From positions 155,738,397 through 155,802,396 of the forward strand of contig NC_072790.1 in assembly GCF_028583425.1 (NCBI RefSeq): 64,000 nt of DNA, written 5' to 3'. This document shows positions 42,221-52,360 of this stretch, piece by piece. The notes below the pieces were generated by a model. That model saw only the letters and a program-made list of their open reading frames with translations. It was not told the origin of the DNA and ran no database searches. Both the position numbers and the translations under genes were made by a program. The DNA is from Eublepharis macularius (taxonomy: Eukaryota; Chordata; Lepidosauria; Squamata; Eublepharidae). The first letter of the stretch is position 1. The number at the start of each line of letters is the position of its first letter.

Positions 42221-45200
42221 AACATTGAAACAATTTGCAGAGGGACATATTATTGTGGGTGGGGATCTCAATATGACTCTTGATAATAAATTGGATAGAT
42301 TAGACTCAGTAAGAGTTAGGAAAACTACAAGTCACAACACAAAAACTAAACTTGCTGAAATTTTAGAACAAAATGACCTGTATGATCTATGGCACATATT
42401 ACATGGAGAGGAGAGGGACTATACATATTTTTCCCCTCGGCACTCTAGTTATTCTAGGATAGATTATATACTATGTTCAAAGTCTATCTTACAAAACTTT
42501 TATAATGTTTGGACTGACCATGCTTTTCTACAAGGTCAATTTACAATAGTTAGCCAGAAGGAGTCGAGGAAACAATGGAAATTTAATAATATCATTTTAC
42601 TGGAAGAACAGCATAAATTGCAGCTTCAAAAAAAAATTATCCAGTTTTTTGAGCTTAATGACATTGGTGAGCCAGAAATACAAACTATCTGGGATGCCTT
42701 TAAGGTGGTGATGCAGGGAAAGTGTATAGCACTAAATTCCCATTTGAAAAAGGAAAGAGAGCAGAAAGTTAAAACATTGCTAGAAAATATTAAAAAATTA
42801 GAACAATTACATAAGAAAACATGCAATAAAAATGTTTATAAGGCACTATTGGCAGAGAGGAAAGCTTTAGAATCCTTAGAAAATAGGGAAATTCAACAAG
42901 GAATTCTATGTACAAAGCAAAAGTTATGGCAGAAAACTCCAAAATCGCTTAAATTCTTAGCTTGGAAAGTTAAAAAGAAGCGTGAAGAAAGACAAATCTT
43001 TGCTATTAAGGATACCAAAGGTGCACTATATACTTCTATCAAAAAAATAATTCAGTGTTTCTTATTATACCTCCCTCTACACCTCGTCATATCCTCCAGT
43101 GGGGAAAATCAAGGCTTTTTTAGAACAACAGGAATGTTTTCAAAAATTATCCAGACAACACAGAGAGACGCTAGAGAAACCAATAACTGTGGAAGAAGTG
43201 CAAGACGTAATATCACAATTGAGACCTAATAAGGCTCCGGGGCAGGATGGCTTTACAGTAGAATTTTTTAAGACCTTTGCCAAAGACCTATCTCCTTTTT
43301 TTACTCAACTATGTAATAATATAATGGAATCTGGGAAGATGCCTTAACTTGGAATGAAGCAGTCATTATTACCATTCCAAAATAACACAAGGATAGGAGT
43401 TTGCTGGCTTCCTATCGTCCAATTTCACTTTTAAATATTGATTATAAAATTTATCCCAAGGTCCTTGCTAATAGACTTAAAGATATAATTACTAATTATA
43501 TAAACCCCAATCAAACAGGGTTTATCCCTAATAGGTCCATTATGGACAATATTAGACGGCTTTTAAATATTATAGCCTTTTCCCAATCCCAGGCTCTGGA
43601 ATTGGCACTTATATCAATTGACCTGGGAAAAGCCTTTGATAGTGTTGAATTCCCGTTTCTTCACACTGTTCTAGAGGTTATGGATTTTGGCCCAAGGTTT
43701 AGGAACTCGGTCAGTGCCTTATATGCATCTCCGACCGCAAAACTACAGATTAATAATTGTTTGAGTGACCTTTTCCCCTTATCTAAAGGAACAAGGCAAG
43801 GCTGCCTTCTCTCCCCTTTTCTTTTTGCTTTAGTGATTGAACCATTAGCCATTTTAATTAGGATGCACAAAAAGGTTGACGGTATTAGAATAAGAGGGGT
43901 AGAGAATAAAATTAGTCTATATGCAGATGATTTAATACTATATATATCAGATTTAGAAAACTCTATTCCAACTTTAATGGATATTTTCACTCAATTTCAG
44001 TATCTTTCTGGTCTGAAGATTAATTTTAGCAAGTCATTCCTAGTACCTATTAACATCTGTAGAGAAACGAAAGAACAACTAGGTTCCCAGATTCCTTTTT
44101 CTTGGAAGGATACCAAATGGAAATATCTTGGGGTACAAATTCCAGCTAGATTGGATCTTAATGATTTAATCTCTGTTAATTTTGAAATGATACATAAGGA
44201 AACTAAAAGACTGAAAAAGTTGCATAAACAGGGCTTTTCACAAACTGACAGATTGCAAATAATTAAGAGTTTTATATTACCTAAATATTTGTTTTTATTT
44301 CGGGCTTTACCTATACCTATTCCTAAAAAATCTATATCTAAATGGCAATCTTCAATGACAGAATTTTTTTGGTCTTACAAACCCCCGAGAATTAAATTCA
44401 GTGTGATTTCTAACCCCAAAGTACAAGGTGGCCTAAATTTTCCAAATTTGCAACTTTATTATGAAGCTGCCATATTAACGGCACTGCTTAGAGTAATTAT
44501 GTTCAATCCAGATGAACAAACAAGCTGGCAACATATTGAAGAGGCCTTTTGTGACAAATGTACAATTCTAGAATTTTTTTGGAATTTGCCAATGGATAGA
44601 ATGCCCCTAGTCCAAAAAAATCAATTTTTAAGGACATCTTTGAAAATTTGGGATAAATATAGAAGTGAACTTCTTCCCTTAACTTCCAGATATGCCTCTT
44701 ATACTAATCAATCTTGGTTCCCTCCTGCTCAAGGGAATTCTCCTTTTAGACGATGGTACCAAGGCTTTGTTCGATTGGTGGATTTTATTTCAAATGGTCA
44801 AATCCTTTCCAAACAGATATAGAGGCTACAATGCAAGAAAGTATATCTTGGTTAAATTATTACCAGATTAGACATATTCTAGAAACCCTAGGTATAGTGC
44901 GAAATTGGGCAATGCCTTTAACTGCTCTAGAAGCACTATTTAAGCAAAGTGAGAGAGGCCATAAAGGTCTCCTTTCTAAGATCTATAAAGTACTATTATC
45001 AACATGTAATAAACCTATTATAACAGCTGAAAGAGCTTGGATTGCAGATTGTGAGGGTAGAATTTCCAAAGAGGAGTCTGAAAAAGCATGGAAGGCCCCA
45101 AGTTTTAATTCTAAAATTTTAACAATTCACTTTAACTCATTTAAGATATTACATAGAAGCTATTTAACTCCAATGAGAATTGCTAAATTTCATAAGAAAT

Positions 45201-45790
45201 TGAACTTAAAATGTTGGAAAGGTTGTGGACAGACAGGAGACTTTTTACATTGTTTTTGGCTTTGCCCCACCATTAAAAGATTCTGGAATAAAGTATTATT
45301 GCAAATAGAAAGTATAGTGGGCCAACAGATTCCAAGAAACCCAGAAAATATTTTTCTAGAAATAGATTTGTTAAAACAAGTAAATAAAAACAAGTTGGTT
45401 ACAATAACAACTTTGTTAGCAATTGCTAGGATAGAGATTGCCAAGAAATGGAGAAATAAGAAAGGGCCCTCACTACAAAATTGGTATGATTCCATCTGGA
45501 ACCATTTTATATTGGGTAAAGTGGATTGTTCTACAGGCATTCAGAATTTGGAAGCATATCGAAAAAATTTCCAAGCAATATGGTTTCCTTTTGTGCAATT
45601 TTTGCAGGAAAAAGAAATTGTTTCTACTAACATTCATTGCCAAGAACTATTGAATTTCTAAATGTATGGAACTCCTTAGGAATTGTCATATTTTGAGTTT
45701 TGTATGGTTGTTTTAAGTTAATGTGGAATGGGTTTTGTATGGTTATGTTTTAAATTAATGTGGAATAAATGTATTTAATTTAAAAAAATT
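42221..45790 (+). mobile_element. L1 LINE, 5'-truncated in the endonuclease
   Basis: The element starts abruptly inside the endonuclease, directly at the PLE end, and runs through RT and the C-terminal Cys/His knuckle to a short 3' UTR ending in A-rich sequence near 45790. The L1 class rests on YADDLILYI, the LDR.DS and SRIDYIL endonuclease boxes and CWKGCGQTGDFLHCFWLCP near the C-terminus. It is better preserved than the L1 at 35850-38285. Confidence 0.88.
42225..45661 (+). pseudogene. L1 ORF2 (endonuclease end, RT, C-terminal knuckle), frameshifted
   Basis: Endonuclease end: VGGDLNMTLDNKLDRLDS and SSYSRIDYILCSKSI. A first break lies near 43040-43110. RT: LRPNKAPGQDGFTVEFFKTF, then a stop at about 43345. 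It resumes at 43401 with SYRPISLLNIDYKIYPKVLA, IDLGKAFDSV (first catalytic Asp), GTRQGCLLSPFLFALVIEPL and SLYADDLILYI (catalytic pair). Another frame change occurs near 44750-44820. The last part (to 45661) holds CWKGCGQTGDFLHCFWLCP. At least three breaks inactivate it; catalytic residues remain. Confidence 0.87.
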
Positions 45791-45829
45791 TAAAATGTAT
45801 TTTACAGTTGATTCACACAAAGCATCCTT

Positions 45830-46033
45830 GGGTGCTCTGCATGATTGCCTTTTGTATCTAAGAAGACATTAAGGACCATCTTCTCACACATGATTCTGTC
45901 TACTCTGGAGGCTCTGTCTCAGGTGCCCTCACCATCAGAAGCTACATAGGTCACAGGTCATGGTGCCAAAACTTTGGAACTCTCTCCTAAGAGATATTCG
46001 TATGTCTCCCTCCAGCATTGTCTTCTACTAGAT
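45830..46033 (+). mobile_element. L2-type LINE C-terminal fragment, part 1
   Basis: The plus strand reads VMVPKLWNSLLRDIRMSPSS. This matches the L2-type C-terminus (compare LAPAWWNAL at 2155). It is interrupted by the hAT at 46034 and resumes at 47088. Confidence 0.65.
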
Positions 46034-46159
46034 TAGAGATGGGCACGAACAGAAAATAAAAACGAACATGATGTTCATTGTATTGTCGAAGGCTTTCACG
46101 GCCGGAGAACGATGGTTGTTGGGGGTTTTCCGGGCTGTATTGCCGTGGTCTTGGCATTG

Positions 46160-46212
46160 TAGTTCCTGACGTTTCGCCAGCAGCTGTGGCTGGCATCTTC
46201 AGAGGTGTAGCA
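46160..46212 (-). ncRNA. Hammerhead-like motif, hairpin left arm
   Basis: Minus-strand CTGAAGA (46196-46202), stem GCCAGC/GCTGGC and GAAAC-GTC (46168-46175): all core bases kept. Confidence 0.5.
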
Positions 46213-46292
46213 CCAAAAGACAGAGATCTCTCAGAGGTGTAGCACCAAAAGACAGAGATCTCTCAGTGACACTGAGAGATCTCTGTCTTTTG

Positions 46293-46350
46293 GTGCTACA
46301 CCTCTGAAGATGCCAGCCACAGCTGCTGGCGAAACGTCAGGAACTACAAT
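46293..46350 (+). ncRNA. Hammerhead-like motif, hairpin right arm
   Basis: Plus-strand CTGAAGA (46304-46310), stem GCCAGC/GCTGGC and GAAAC-GTC (46331-46338): all core bases kept. Flanking CCT and AGG could form stem I. Confidence 0.5.
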
Positions 46351-47087
46351 GCCAAGACCACGGCAATACAGCCCGGAAAACCCCCAACAACCATGATGTT
46401 CATTGTTCATTGCCATCCACGAACAGGGACTCATGAACAACCACGAACATGGCCCTGTTCACGAACATGTTCATGGTTGGATGTTCATGGGGGCCAGCAG
46501 GCTCTCCTCCAGCCATCATCCAAGTCAAGATCCTTAACGCATCACTCCCAGAAGCCTTACCTGAGCAGGCAGCAGAAAAGGTACCAATAATAAATAATAG
46601 CTTGGCCCAGAGCCTGCCAGCAGCCCTGGAACTTGAAGGGGTAGATCCCTATCCCACCACACACAAAGAAAATTCAAGCTCCAATGCACTCTCTCGAGCA
46701 AAATGCCAAGAGCAACTCTCTCCCTCTCCACTGTCTGCAAACTAAGCCAGAGCTGGGAGCCCCCCTCCCCCCTGCTTTTTGCTCCCTTGTTGTAACAAAT
46801 TTGGAGCTCCACACTTGAAAGGAAGACCTGCCTATCAAGCTAAATTGGGCTTAGACTGGGGTTTCCAGGGCCACAGCAGGAGTTCAGACAGTCAGACAAT
46901 CCCTGCCTAAGCTGCCAAGGGAATTGTTTGCAGGTGCTAGACTGTCTGGCTTGAACAGCAATGAACAAGGCTTGCAACAACCACCTGTTTGTTTAGAATG
47001 GGGCCTCATGAACAGCTTGTTCGCGAACAGCAGATTGGGCTGTTCGTGGCTTTTTTTGGTTCATATTGCTGTTCGTGCCCATCTCCA

Positions 47088-47275
47088 GTAAAGACTTCTT
47101 TGTTTTGTTTGGCATACCCCCATACTAATGGCATACCCCAATAACTGTTATTGGCCCTCTCTCCATATTGTGGTATTATTTGAGTTTATATGTTTTTAAT
47201 GATTTGATGGTGCTGCTTGGGAACTTTATGTGGGTGGAATGGCTGCATAGAAATGTTTTAAATAAATAAGTAAGT
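47088..47275 (+). mobile_element. L2-type LINE 3' end, part 2
   Basis: Resumes the L2 frame (KDFFVLFGI-type reading) and ends with TAGAAATGTTTTAAATAAAT and AAGTAAGTAAAA, an L2-like tail. Confidence 0.6.
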
Positions 47276-49326
47276 AAAACCTTTTCCACCTTCCACTTCA
47301 GTGGTTACATGCTTATGAAATGCAAGAGGCACTGATTGCAATACTTCTAAGAGAAACCCAAAAGGATTCAAGTTAAGGACAGTGACTATTCATAATATTT
47401 GCAGCTGATGATAATACAGTCTACCTAGTTATGTAAATCAATTAAAGCCTGTAGTGGCAGAACTGATGTTACTTAGCTACTACTTTTGAGTTTTGAGGCT
47501 TTCATTGTAATCTCACAGACTATAAATTCTTGTATTTCATCGTCTCTTAAGCCAGTGTTCACAGTTCTTATATCTGTTCACTGAAAACATGCTTGAACAA
47601 ATGTTTTGATCTTAAGGGTTTTTTGTTTTTTCTGCAATAGATTAATAGGAATATAGCACATTTCAATTTTTACTGGATTAAAATGTGTTTCCCCAATGAA
47701 ATCTAATGTACACATTACACGTCAGGTCAGTCAAGTTTATTAAAGTTTAACAGCCCACAGGCCATACATTATAAAACAAAATTTAAGAATTTAAAATCAT
47801 AGTAAAACAAAAGTTGTGCCATGTCCACAATGCAGCTTTTGCAGAGGCTACTCAGAAGTAATCTTCATCTTGAGTCAGAGATGGCTGAATACTTCAGTAG
47901 CCATTTCCTAAGAAATAGTAATTTTCCTCAGTTCAAGCAGAAATGGAGTCTGCCAAGCTCTATCTAATCAGTTGAGCAACAAGAAGAATTAGGAAGATTT
48001 GGAGGACTTATCTCACTATCTTAGGTACTGTCACTAAGTTTAAGTCCTACCTATAACATGTTGCCAGAAGAAAACTCATATCCTAATGAACAGCACTGGA
48101 ATAGGAATGAATGTAACAATATATGAATTGGATCCAACACAAGGACTCTGTGAGGACTGCAAAAGTATCCCTTATCTTCCTGGTTTTCTCTCCGTCCAGC
48201 TGCCATTTCTGACTGCATGGCTATGACTCCATGAGGGTTTCATAACCCTAGGAATAAACTTTTCCAGAACTAGAGATGGCTGCAAAGGGAAGATGGATGC
48301 TGGGAAGATTGGCAGCCATCCGTGACTGCCAAGACTGCAGAATCCGACCTGTTGGTTTCCAAGCACCAACGCAAAATATGCTGCTTTTTAAACAAATAGC
48401 ATTAGATGTCTTGAGATAACAGGTCATATCAGGATAAAGTGACACATCTAATGTGACATGCTTGACAGAAAGACCACCTGGGTATTTCAAGCAGTCCAGG
48501 TTAAAGGAATTTTAACCTGCACAAAATTCAGATATAACAACATATTTTAATTTTTATTGGATTAAAAATAACTCTAAATTAATTTCTACTATGAAAGAAT
48601 GGCATTTTAACATTTCTGGACAAGAATTAAAACTGAAAATGTGAAGTTTGATTTTTAAACTATAATTAAGCACACTATACTATACAAACAAGCCCTCAGT
48701 ATTATTTACTTTTATTCTTTACAAAACTGAATGTGAGAAATACCAAATTCACTGAACTTTGATTGATATTTTTTCCCAAAAAATTTATCTATAAAAATTG
48801 TACAACACGGTGTCAACATTAATACCTGCTCGATACAAAAACTAACAATAACAAAATAAGCGACCTGTACAACCTACTGAATCCCTTCAGACTCTCATCA
48901 TTGCTAAATAAAGATTGGATAGGCATTTAGGGAATTCCCAGATGTCAGAAAAACATACACACTCACTGATCACAGCTAATGTTCCTTCTGCCATCGATCC
49001 ACATTCTTTCTGTTTTTATTTTTGATGACGCCTGTGTGCTAAAAGATTACACTTCTCCACAGTTATTCCTTGGGTTTCCTAACATGGCTTTCAATAGCTG
49101 AAAACCTTTCAAGTGCCCCTCTTGCTTTATAAATTTTGTTATATATGTACTCCAATTTCAGTTGTGATTTTTGCAGCTGTTGATGCCTCTTACCCCAGAA
49201 GACCAAGCAGTGCAAAAATCTGATATTTTTGAGGCCATTTAAAAGGCAAGCAACTTTGTCTCAAGCCTTCAAAGGGGATGTTGAAAAACAGAAAGAATAT
49301 CCATTCTATGTAAAACTGACAAACTC
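47276..49326. other. Unassigned intronic sequence
   Basis: About 2 kb of AT-rich intron without a supported gene or confidently recognised repeat. The frames near 48170-48490 have no similarity I know. Confidence 0.35.
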
Positions 49327-49560
49327 TGCTGCTGTAGCACAGTGGTTAAGTGGCTCATCTGTGAGTCAGCACTCTACTGGTTTGAATCCTGCTACTGCCA
49401 TGAACTCAGTAGGTGGCCTTGGGTAAGTCACTCCTTTCAGCCCCAGCTTCCCAACTGCATTGTAGGGATAATAATAACACTAATTTGGTCACCGCTCTGG
49501 GGGAGGCACTAATCTGTCTAAAAAAGTGGTATATAATGGCTGTTATTATTATTATTATTG
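49327..49560 (+). mobile_element. tRNA-derived SINE, plus strand
   Basis: A-box-like GTAGCACAGTGGTTAAGTGG and B-box GGTTTGAATCC form a tRNA promoter. The body has GGCCTTGGGTAAGTCACTCC, and the copy ends in (TTA)n. It resembles the tRNA part of the SINE at 28940-29196. Confidence 0.75.
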
Positions 49561-49619
49561 GTCAAATAGCTTTACCTTTGTATTCATTCATGCATAAACA
49601 ACGTGAACTTTTACCCAAA

Positions 49620-49735
49620 AGCAAGATTTAAGTCCAGTAGTGCCTTAAAGACCAACAAGATTTTCAGAGTATTAGCTTTTGAGAATCAAACCTCCCTTCA
49701 TAGTTACAAGTAGAGATCCTTCATATCCCAGTAAG
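49620..49735 (-). mobile_element. PLE tail fragment, minus strand
   Basis: The minus strand shows AGCTAATACTCTGAAAATCT, then GGTCTTTAAGGCACTACTGG, as in the Neptune-type tails. Confidence 0.6.
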
Positions 49736-49772
49736 AATGTGCAAGGGGTCTTGCAAAGAAAGGAGCCGGAAT

Positions 49773-50090
49773 TAAAGATAGGCACGAACTGGGAAAATGG
49801 CAGTTCAGGACAGTTAGTCACGTTTCACGAACCATGAACCTACACTAACCTGCCCAGTTCGTGAACTGGTTCATTTGGTTCATTCAATTCGTCACATCAC
49901 TTCCAGAGACCATAGAATGGCCCTTTGACAGTCAGAGATGCCAAACCCACAGCGAGTCTTCAGCAGGCTCTCCTCCAGAGGCCCTCAAAGTTGGGCAAAG
50001 ATTGTATTTTGGATGTCCGAGTTATAGACCCCCAAAGTGGGTGCCCCCAGGAAAGTTCTATTAGATATAATGGGAGCCATGAATGCCAAT
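49773..50090. mobile_element. hAT-like element, left part
   Basis: Starts TAAAGATAGGCACGAACTGG and carries CAGTTCGTGAACTGG and CAGGCTCTCCTCCAG, shared with the copy at 46034. Its matching right part may be 57619-57945. Confidence 0.55.
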
Positions 50091-50440
50091 TGACTTGCAT
50101 TGGCTCCATTGAAATACACTGCAGCACCAAACAGTTGCAATGAAAACGTGGGATAGAATTAGAGAATCTTCCTCTGAGAATGGAATGACAGTCCCTGGTA
50201 GCAGCTAAACTGTTCCTGGAATGACGGCCCCCAGAGTGGAATGACTGTCTCTGGGAACAGAAAAACTGCTCTGACTTGCATTGGATCCATTGAAATACAC
50301 TGCAGCACCCAAAAGTTGCAATGAAAACGTAGGATGGAGTTACAGAATCTTCCTCTGAGAATGTAAAGATGGCCTCCAGAGTGGGATGACAGGTCTTGGG
50401 AGCAGAAAAACTGCTCTGCGGCTAGAATGGGGACAGAAGT
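50091..50440. repeat. Two tandem copies of a 182-bp unit
   Basis: GACTTGCATTGG starts units at about 50091 and 50273. Both contain TCCATTGAAATACACTGCAG, GTTGCAATGAAAACGT and GAATCTTCCTCTGAGAATG. Confidence 0.8.
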
Positions 50441-50624
50441 ACTCTTTGAGGGGACAGTCAAGGAGACGTTCTTGGGGAGAAAGGAATATTCTTTTAAAGG
50501 ACAGGAGAACAGAGACAATCTATGGGAAGAGGTTAATTTTTGGGGGGAAGGAGTAGATGTTCTTTGGGAAGACTGGAATATTCTTGTACAGAGGCGATCC
50601 ATGAGGGAAGGTCAATCCTGGGGG

Positions 50625-50860
50625 GAAGGTAGAATTGCCAGCCTCCAGGTAGAGGCGGGAGATCTACCGGAATTACAACTGATCTCCAGGCCATAGAAAT
50701 CAGTGTCCCTGGAGAAAATGGCTGCTTTGGAGGGTGGACTCCACAGCATTATACCCTGCTGTGGTCCCTCACTTCCCCAAATCCTGTCCTCTCCATGCTT
50801 CCCCCCCCCTCTCATCTCCAGGAATTTCCCAACCTGGAGCTGGCAACCTTAATTCTATAC
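50625..50860. mobile_element. Inverted-repeat-bearing squamate interspersed repeat
   Basis: Starts GCCAGCCTCCAGGTAG and ends AACCTGGAGCTGGC, an inverted repeat. The body ACAACTGATCTCCAGGCC and GAGAAAATGGCTGC is a familiar squamate repeat of uncertain class (MITE or SINE). Confidence 0.55.
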
Positions 50861-50886
50861 ACCAGAGAAGCACCCCTCAACAGAAA

Positions 50887-51034
50887 CTAAATCTGAGAGC
50901 AGAGACTAACTAACTGTGGGGACAAGATGCAAACAGTCTATACAGTAATTTTTATAAAATTTATAAAAATTACTGTATGGACTTGTTTGCATCTTGTCCC
51001 CTCAGTTAGTGGGTCTCCGCTCTCAGATTTAACC
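50887..51034. repeat. About 150-bp near-perfect palindrome
   Basis: TAAATCTGAGAGCAGAGACT to CAGTAATTTTTATAAA is followed at once by its reverse complement (ATTTATAAAAATTACTGTAT to TCTCAGATTTA) with few mismatches. AACCTTAATTCTAT occurs on both sides (about 50845 and 51030), which may be a target duplication. Confidence 0.8.
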
Positions 51035-51280
51035 TTAATTCTATGGCATTATACCTTGCTCAAGTCCCTCTGCTCCTGAAACCTCACCCTCTCCAGGCTC
51101 CTCCCCATATCTCCAGGCTCCACCACACCTCTCCAGGAATTTCCCAACCTAGAGCTGGTAACCTTAACTCTATGGCATTATACCTTGCTGAAGTCCCTCT
51201 ACTCCCCAAATCCTACCCTCTCCAGGGTCTCCCCTATGTCTCCAGGCATTTCCCAACCCAGAGCTGGCAACTGTATGGGA
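51035..51280. repeat. Tandem 3' halves of the 50625 repeat
   Basis: CTATGGCATTATACCTTGCT occurs at 51041 and 51171. Each unit ends with TTTCCCAACC and GAGCTGG, as at 50830. Confidence 0.7.
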
Positions 51281-51349
51281 GAGGTGCTCAGAATAATAAC
51301 AAAAGACTCCTCAGATGAGTAACCCACTAGACTTAGCCCCTGAGCCTGG

Positions 51350-51848
51350 CTATGGAACAGAAGCAGGTGCTTCAGAGCCCTGAAGCACCAGAATGTCAAG
51401 CACAAGCTTCAAATACTTCCCTCTGTGACTCCAGGAAGAACTCCGATCAGGGGACAAACAGCTGGTGGTGGTCCCTGGCCCCAAGGAGGCCCACCTAGAC
51501 TTGATTAGAGCCAGGGCCTTTTCCGTCCTGGCTCCCACCTGGTGGAACACTCTGTCTGCTGAAATCAGGGCCCAGCAGGACCTACTATCCTTCCACCGGG
51601 CCTGCAAGACAGAGTTGTTCTGCCAGGCATATGTCTGAGGCTGGGCCTCCGCCGGCCTGAAGGGAAAAAAAAGGGCTGTATAAAATCTTAACCCTCCCCG
51701 TGAAGACTGTCCATCATCCTGTTTTAAATGTGTATGGATTTTATTGTATTTTAATATGTTGTTTTTATTGTATTTTGTATTTTAATATTTTGTTATCCGC
51801 CCTGAGACCATTCGCGGGAAGGGTGGAATAGAAATTTGAAATAAATAA

Positions 51849-51888
<40 letters not shown>

Positions 51889-51890
51889 AA
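51350..51890 (+). mobile_element. L2/CR1-type LINE 3' fragment
   Basis: The plus strand encodes GTRARAFSVLAPTWWNTL-like sequence and FHRACKTELFCQAY, close to the LINE at 2100-2267. It ends with GGGTGGAATAGAAATTTGAA and a run of AAAT units (51846-51890). Confidence 0.75.
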
Positions 51891-51948
51891 TCCAACAGCA
51901 GTTCCTCCCTGTCTAACTGCCTGCTGGAAATTGAAAACAATCACCTGA

Positions 51949-52165
51949 GAAAAACAGTGTTTCTTACCTGTAACTGTTGTTCATCTAGGTCTTCCGTGCA
52001 GGCACACATGGGACTGCGCACGCGCAGGCCTGCCGACTTCGGAGATTTTTACAGCTCAAAGCCACTAGGGGGCACCCCTGCCTCCTAGCGCGCATGTGCG
52101 GCCGTCTTTTCCTGCCGAAAAACGGCTCCTAAGAGGTGGGGCGCCCCCGACATACCCTCAGATCC
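51949..52165. repeat. DIRS B2 left terminus and inverted terminal repeat
   Basis: GCAGGCCTGCCGACTTCGGA, TTTTTACAGCTCAAAGCCAC and TCTTTTCCTGCCGAAAAAC are matched in reverse complement at 57440-57610. The outer 61 bases (51949-52009) pair perfectly or nearly so with 52225-52285. Confidence 0.88.
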
Positions 52166-52224
52166 TCTTTCGCCGCCGACTACAAGGTAAGCACCAAGAG
52201 AATTAGCGGGGAAGGAGGGAGGGT

Positions 52225-52316
52225 ATGTGTGCCTGCACGGAAGACCTAGATGAACAACAGTTACAGGTAAGAAACACTGTTTTTCATCTGCGGTCTTCCT
52301 GTGCAGTCCCACATGG
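52225..52316. repeat. DIRS B2 internal complementary region
   Basis: TGTGCCTGCACGGAAGACCT to CAGGTAAGAAACACTG is the reverse complement of the left terminus. CTGCGGTCTTCCTGTGCAGT continues as the reverse complement of the right terminus. In DIRS elements this region templates joining of the two ends in the circular intermediate. Confidence 0.85.
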
Positions 52317-52360
52317 GAGATTATATAGCTAAATACCTGGGTGGAGGTATAAATGTCTCA

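Larger units (their letters stand above)
46081..46392 (-). mobile_element. 312-bp PLE terminal hairpin, 13-14-bp target duplication
   Basis: ATGATGTTCATTG flanks the insert (46068-46080 and 46393-46405). The left arm has the 33-base PLE terminus (TATTGTCGAAGGCTTTCACG to GAACGAT) and then GGTTGTTGGGGGTTTTCC. The right arm is the reverse complement but stops at CCCCCAACAACC, without the tail. A 34-bp internal direct repeat (GTAGCACCAAAAGACAGAGA) lies next to the centre at about 46269. Both arms contain the hammerhead-like core. Confidence 0.85.
46034..47087. mobile_element. Non-autonomous hAT-like element inside L2
   Basis: Ends AGAGATGGGCACGAACAG and CTGTTCGTGCCCATCTC are inverted repeats of the same family as 8146-9006. 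Many GTTCATG/CATGAAC motifs lie near both ends. I do not find a clear 8-bp target duplication. No transposase is encoded. A PLE hairpin is nested at 46081-46392. Confidence 0.7.

Noticed and set aside
40200-42235. Target duplication flanking the 40221-42220 PLE
   Set aside because: Left flank (TCAATGTAATATG) and right flank (AACATTGAAACAA) are not direct repeats; the L1 junction obscures the original site.
46034-46405. Clear 8-bp target duplication for the hAT at 46034
   Set aside because: Bases next to 46034 and 47087 do not match convincingly, so none is claimed.
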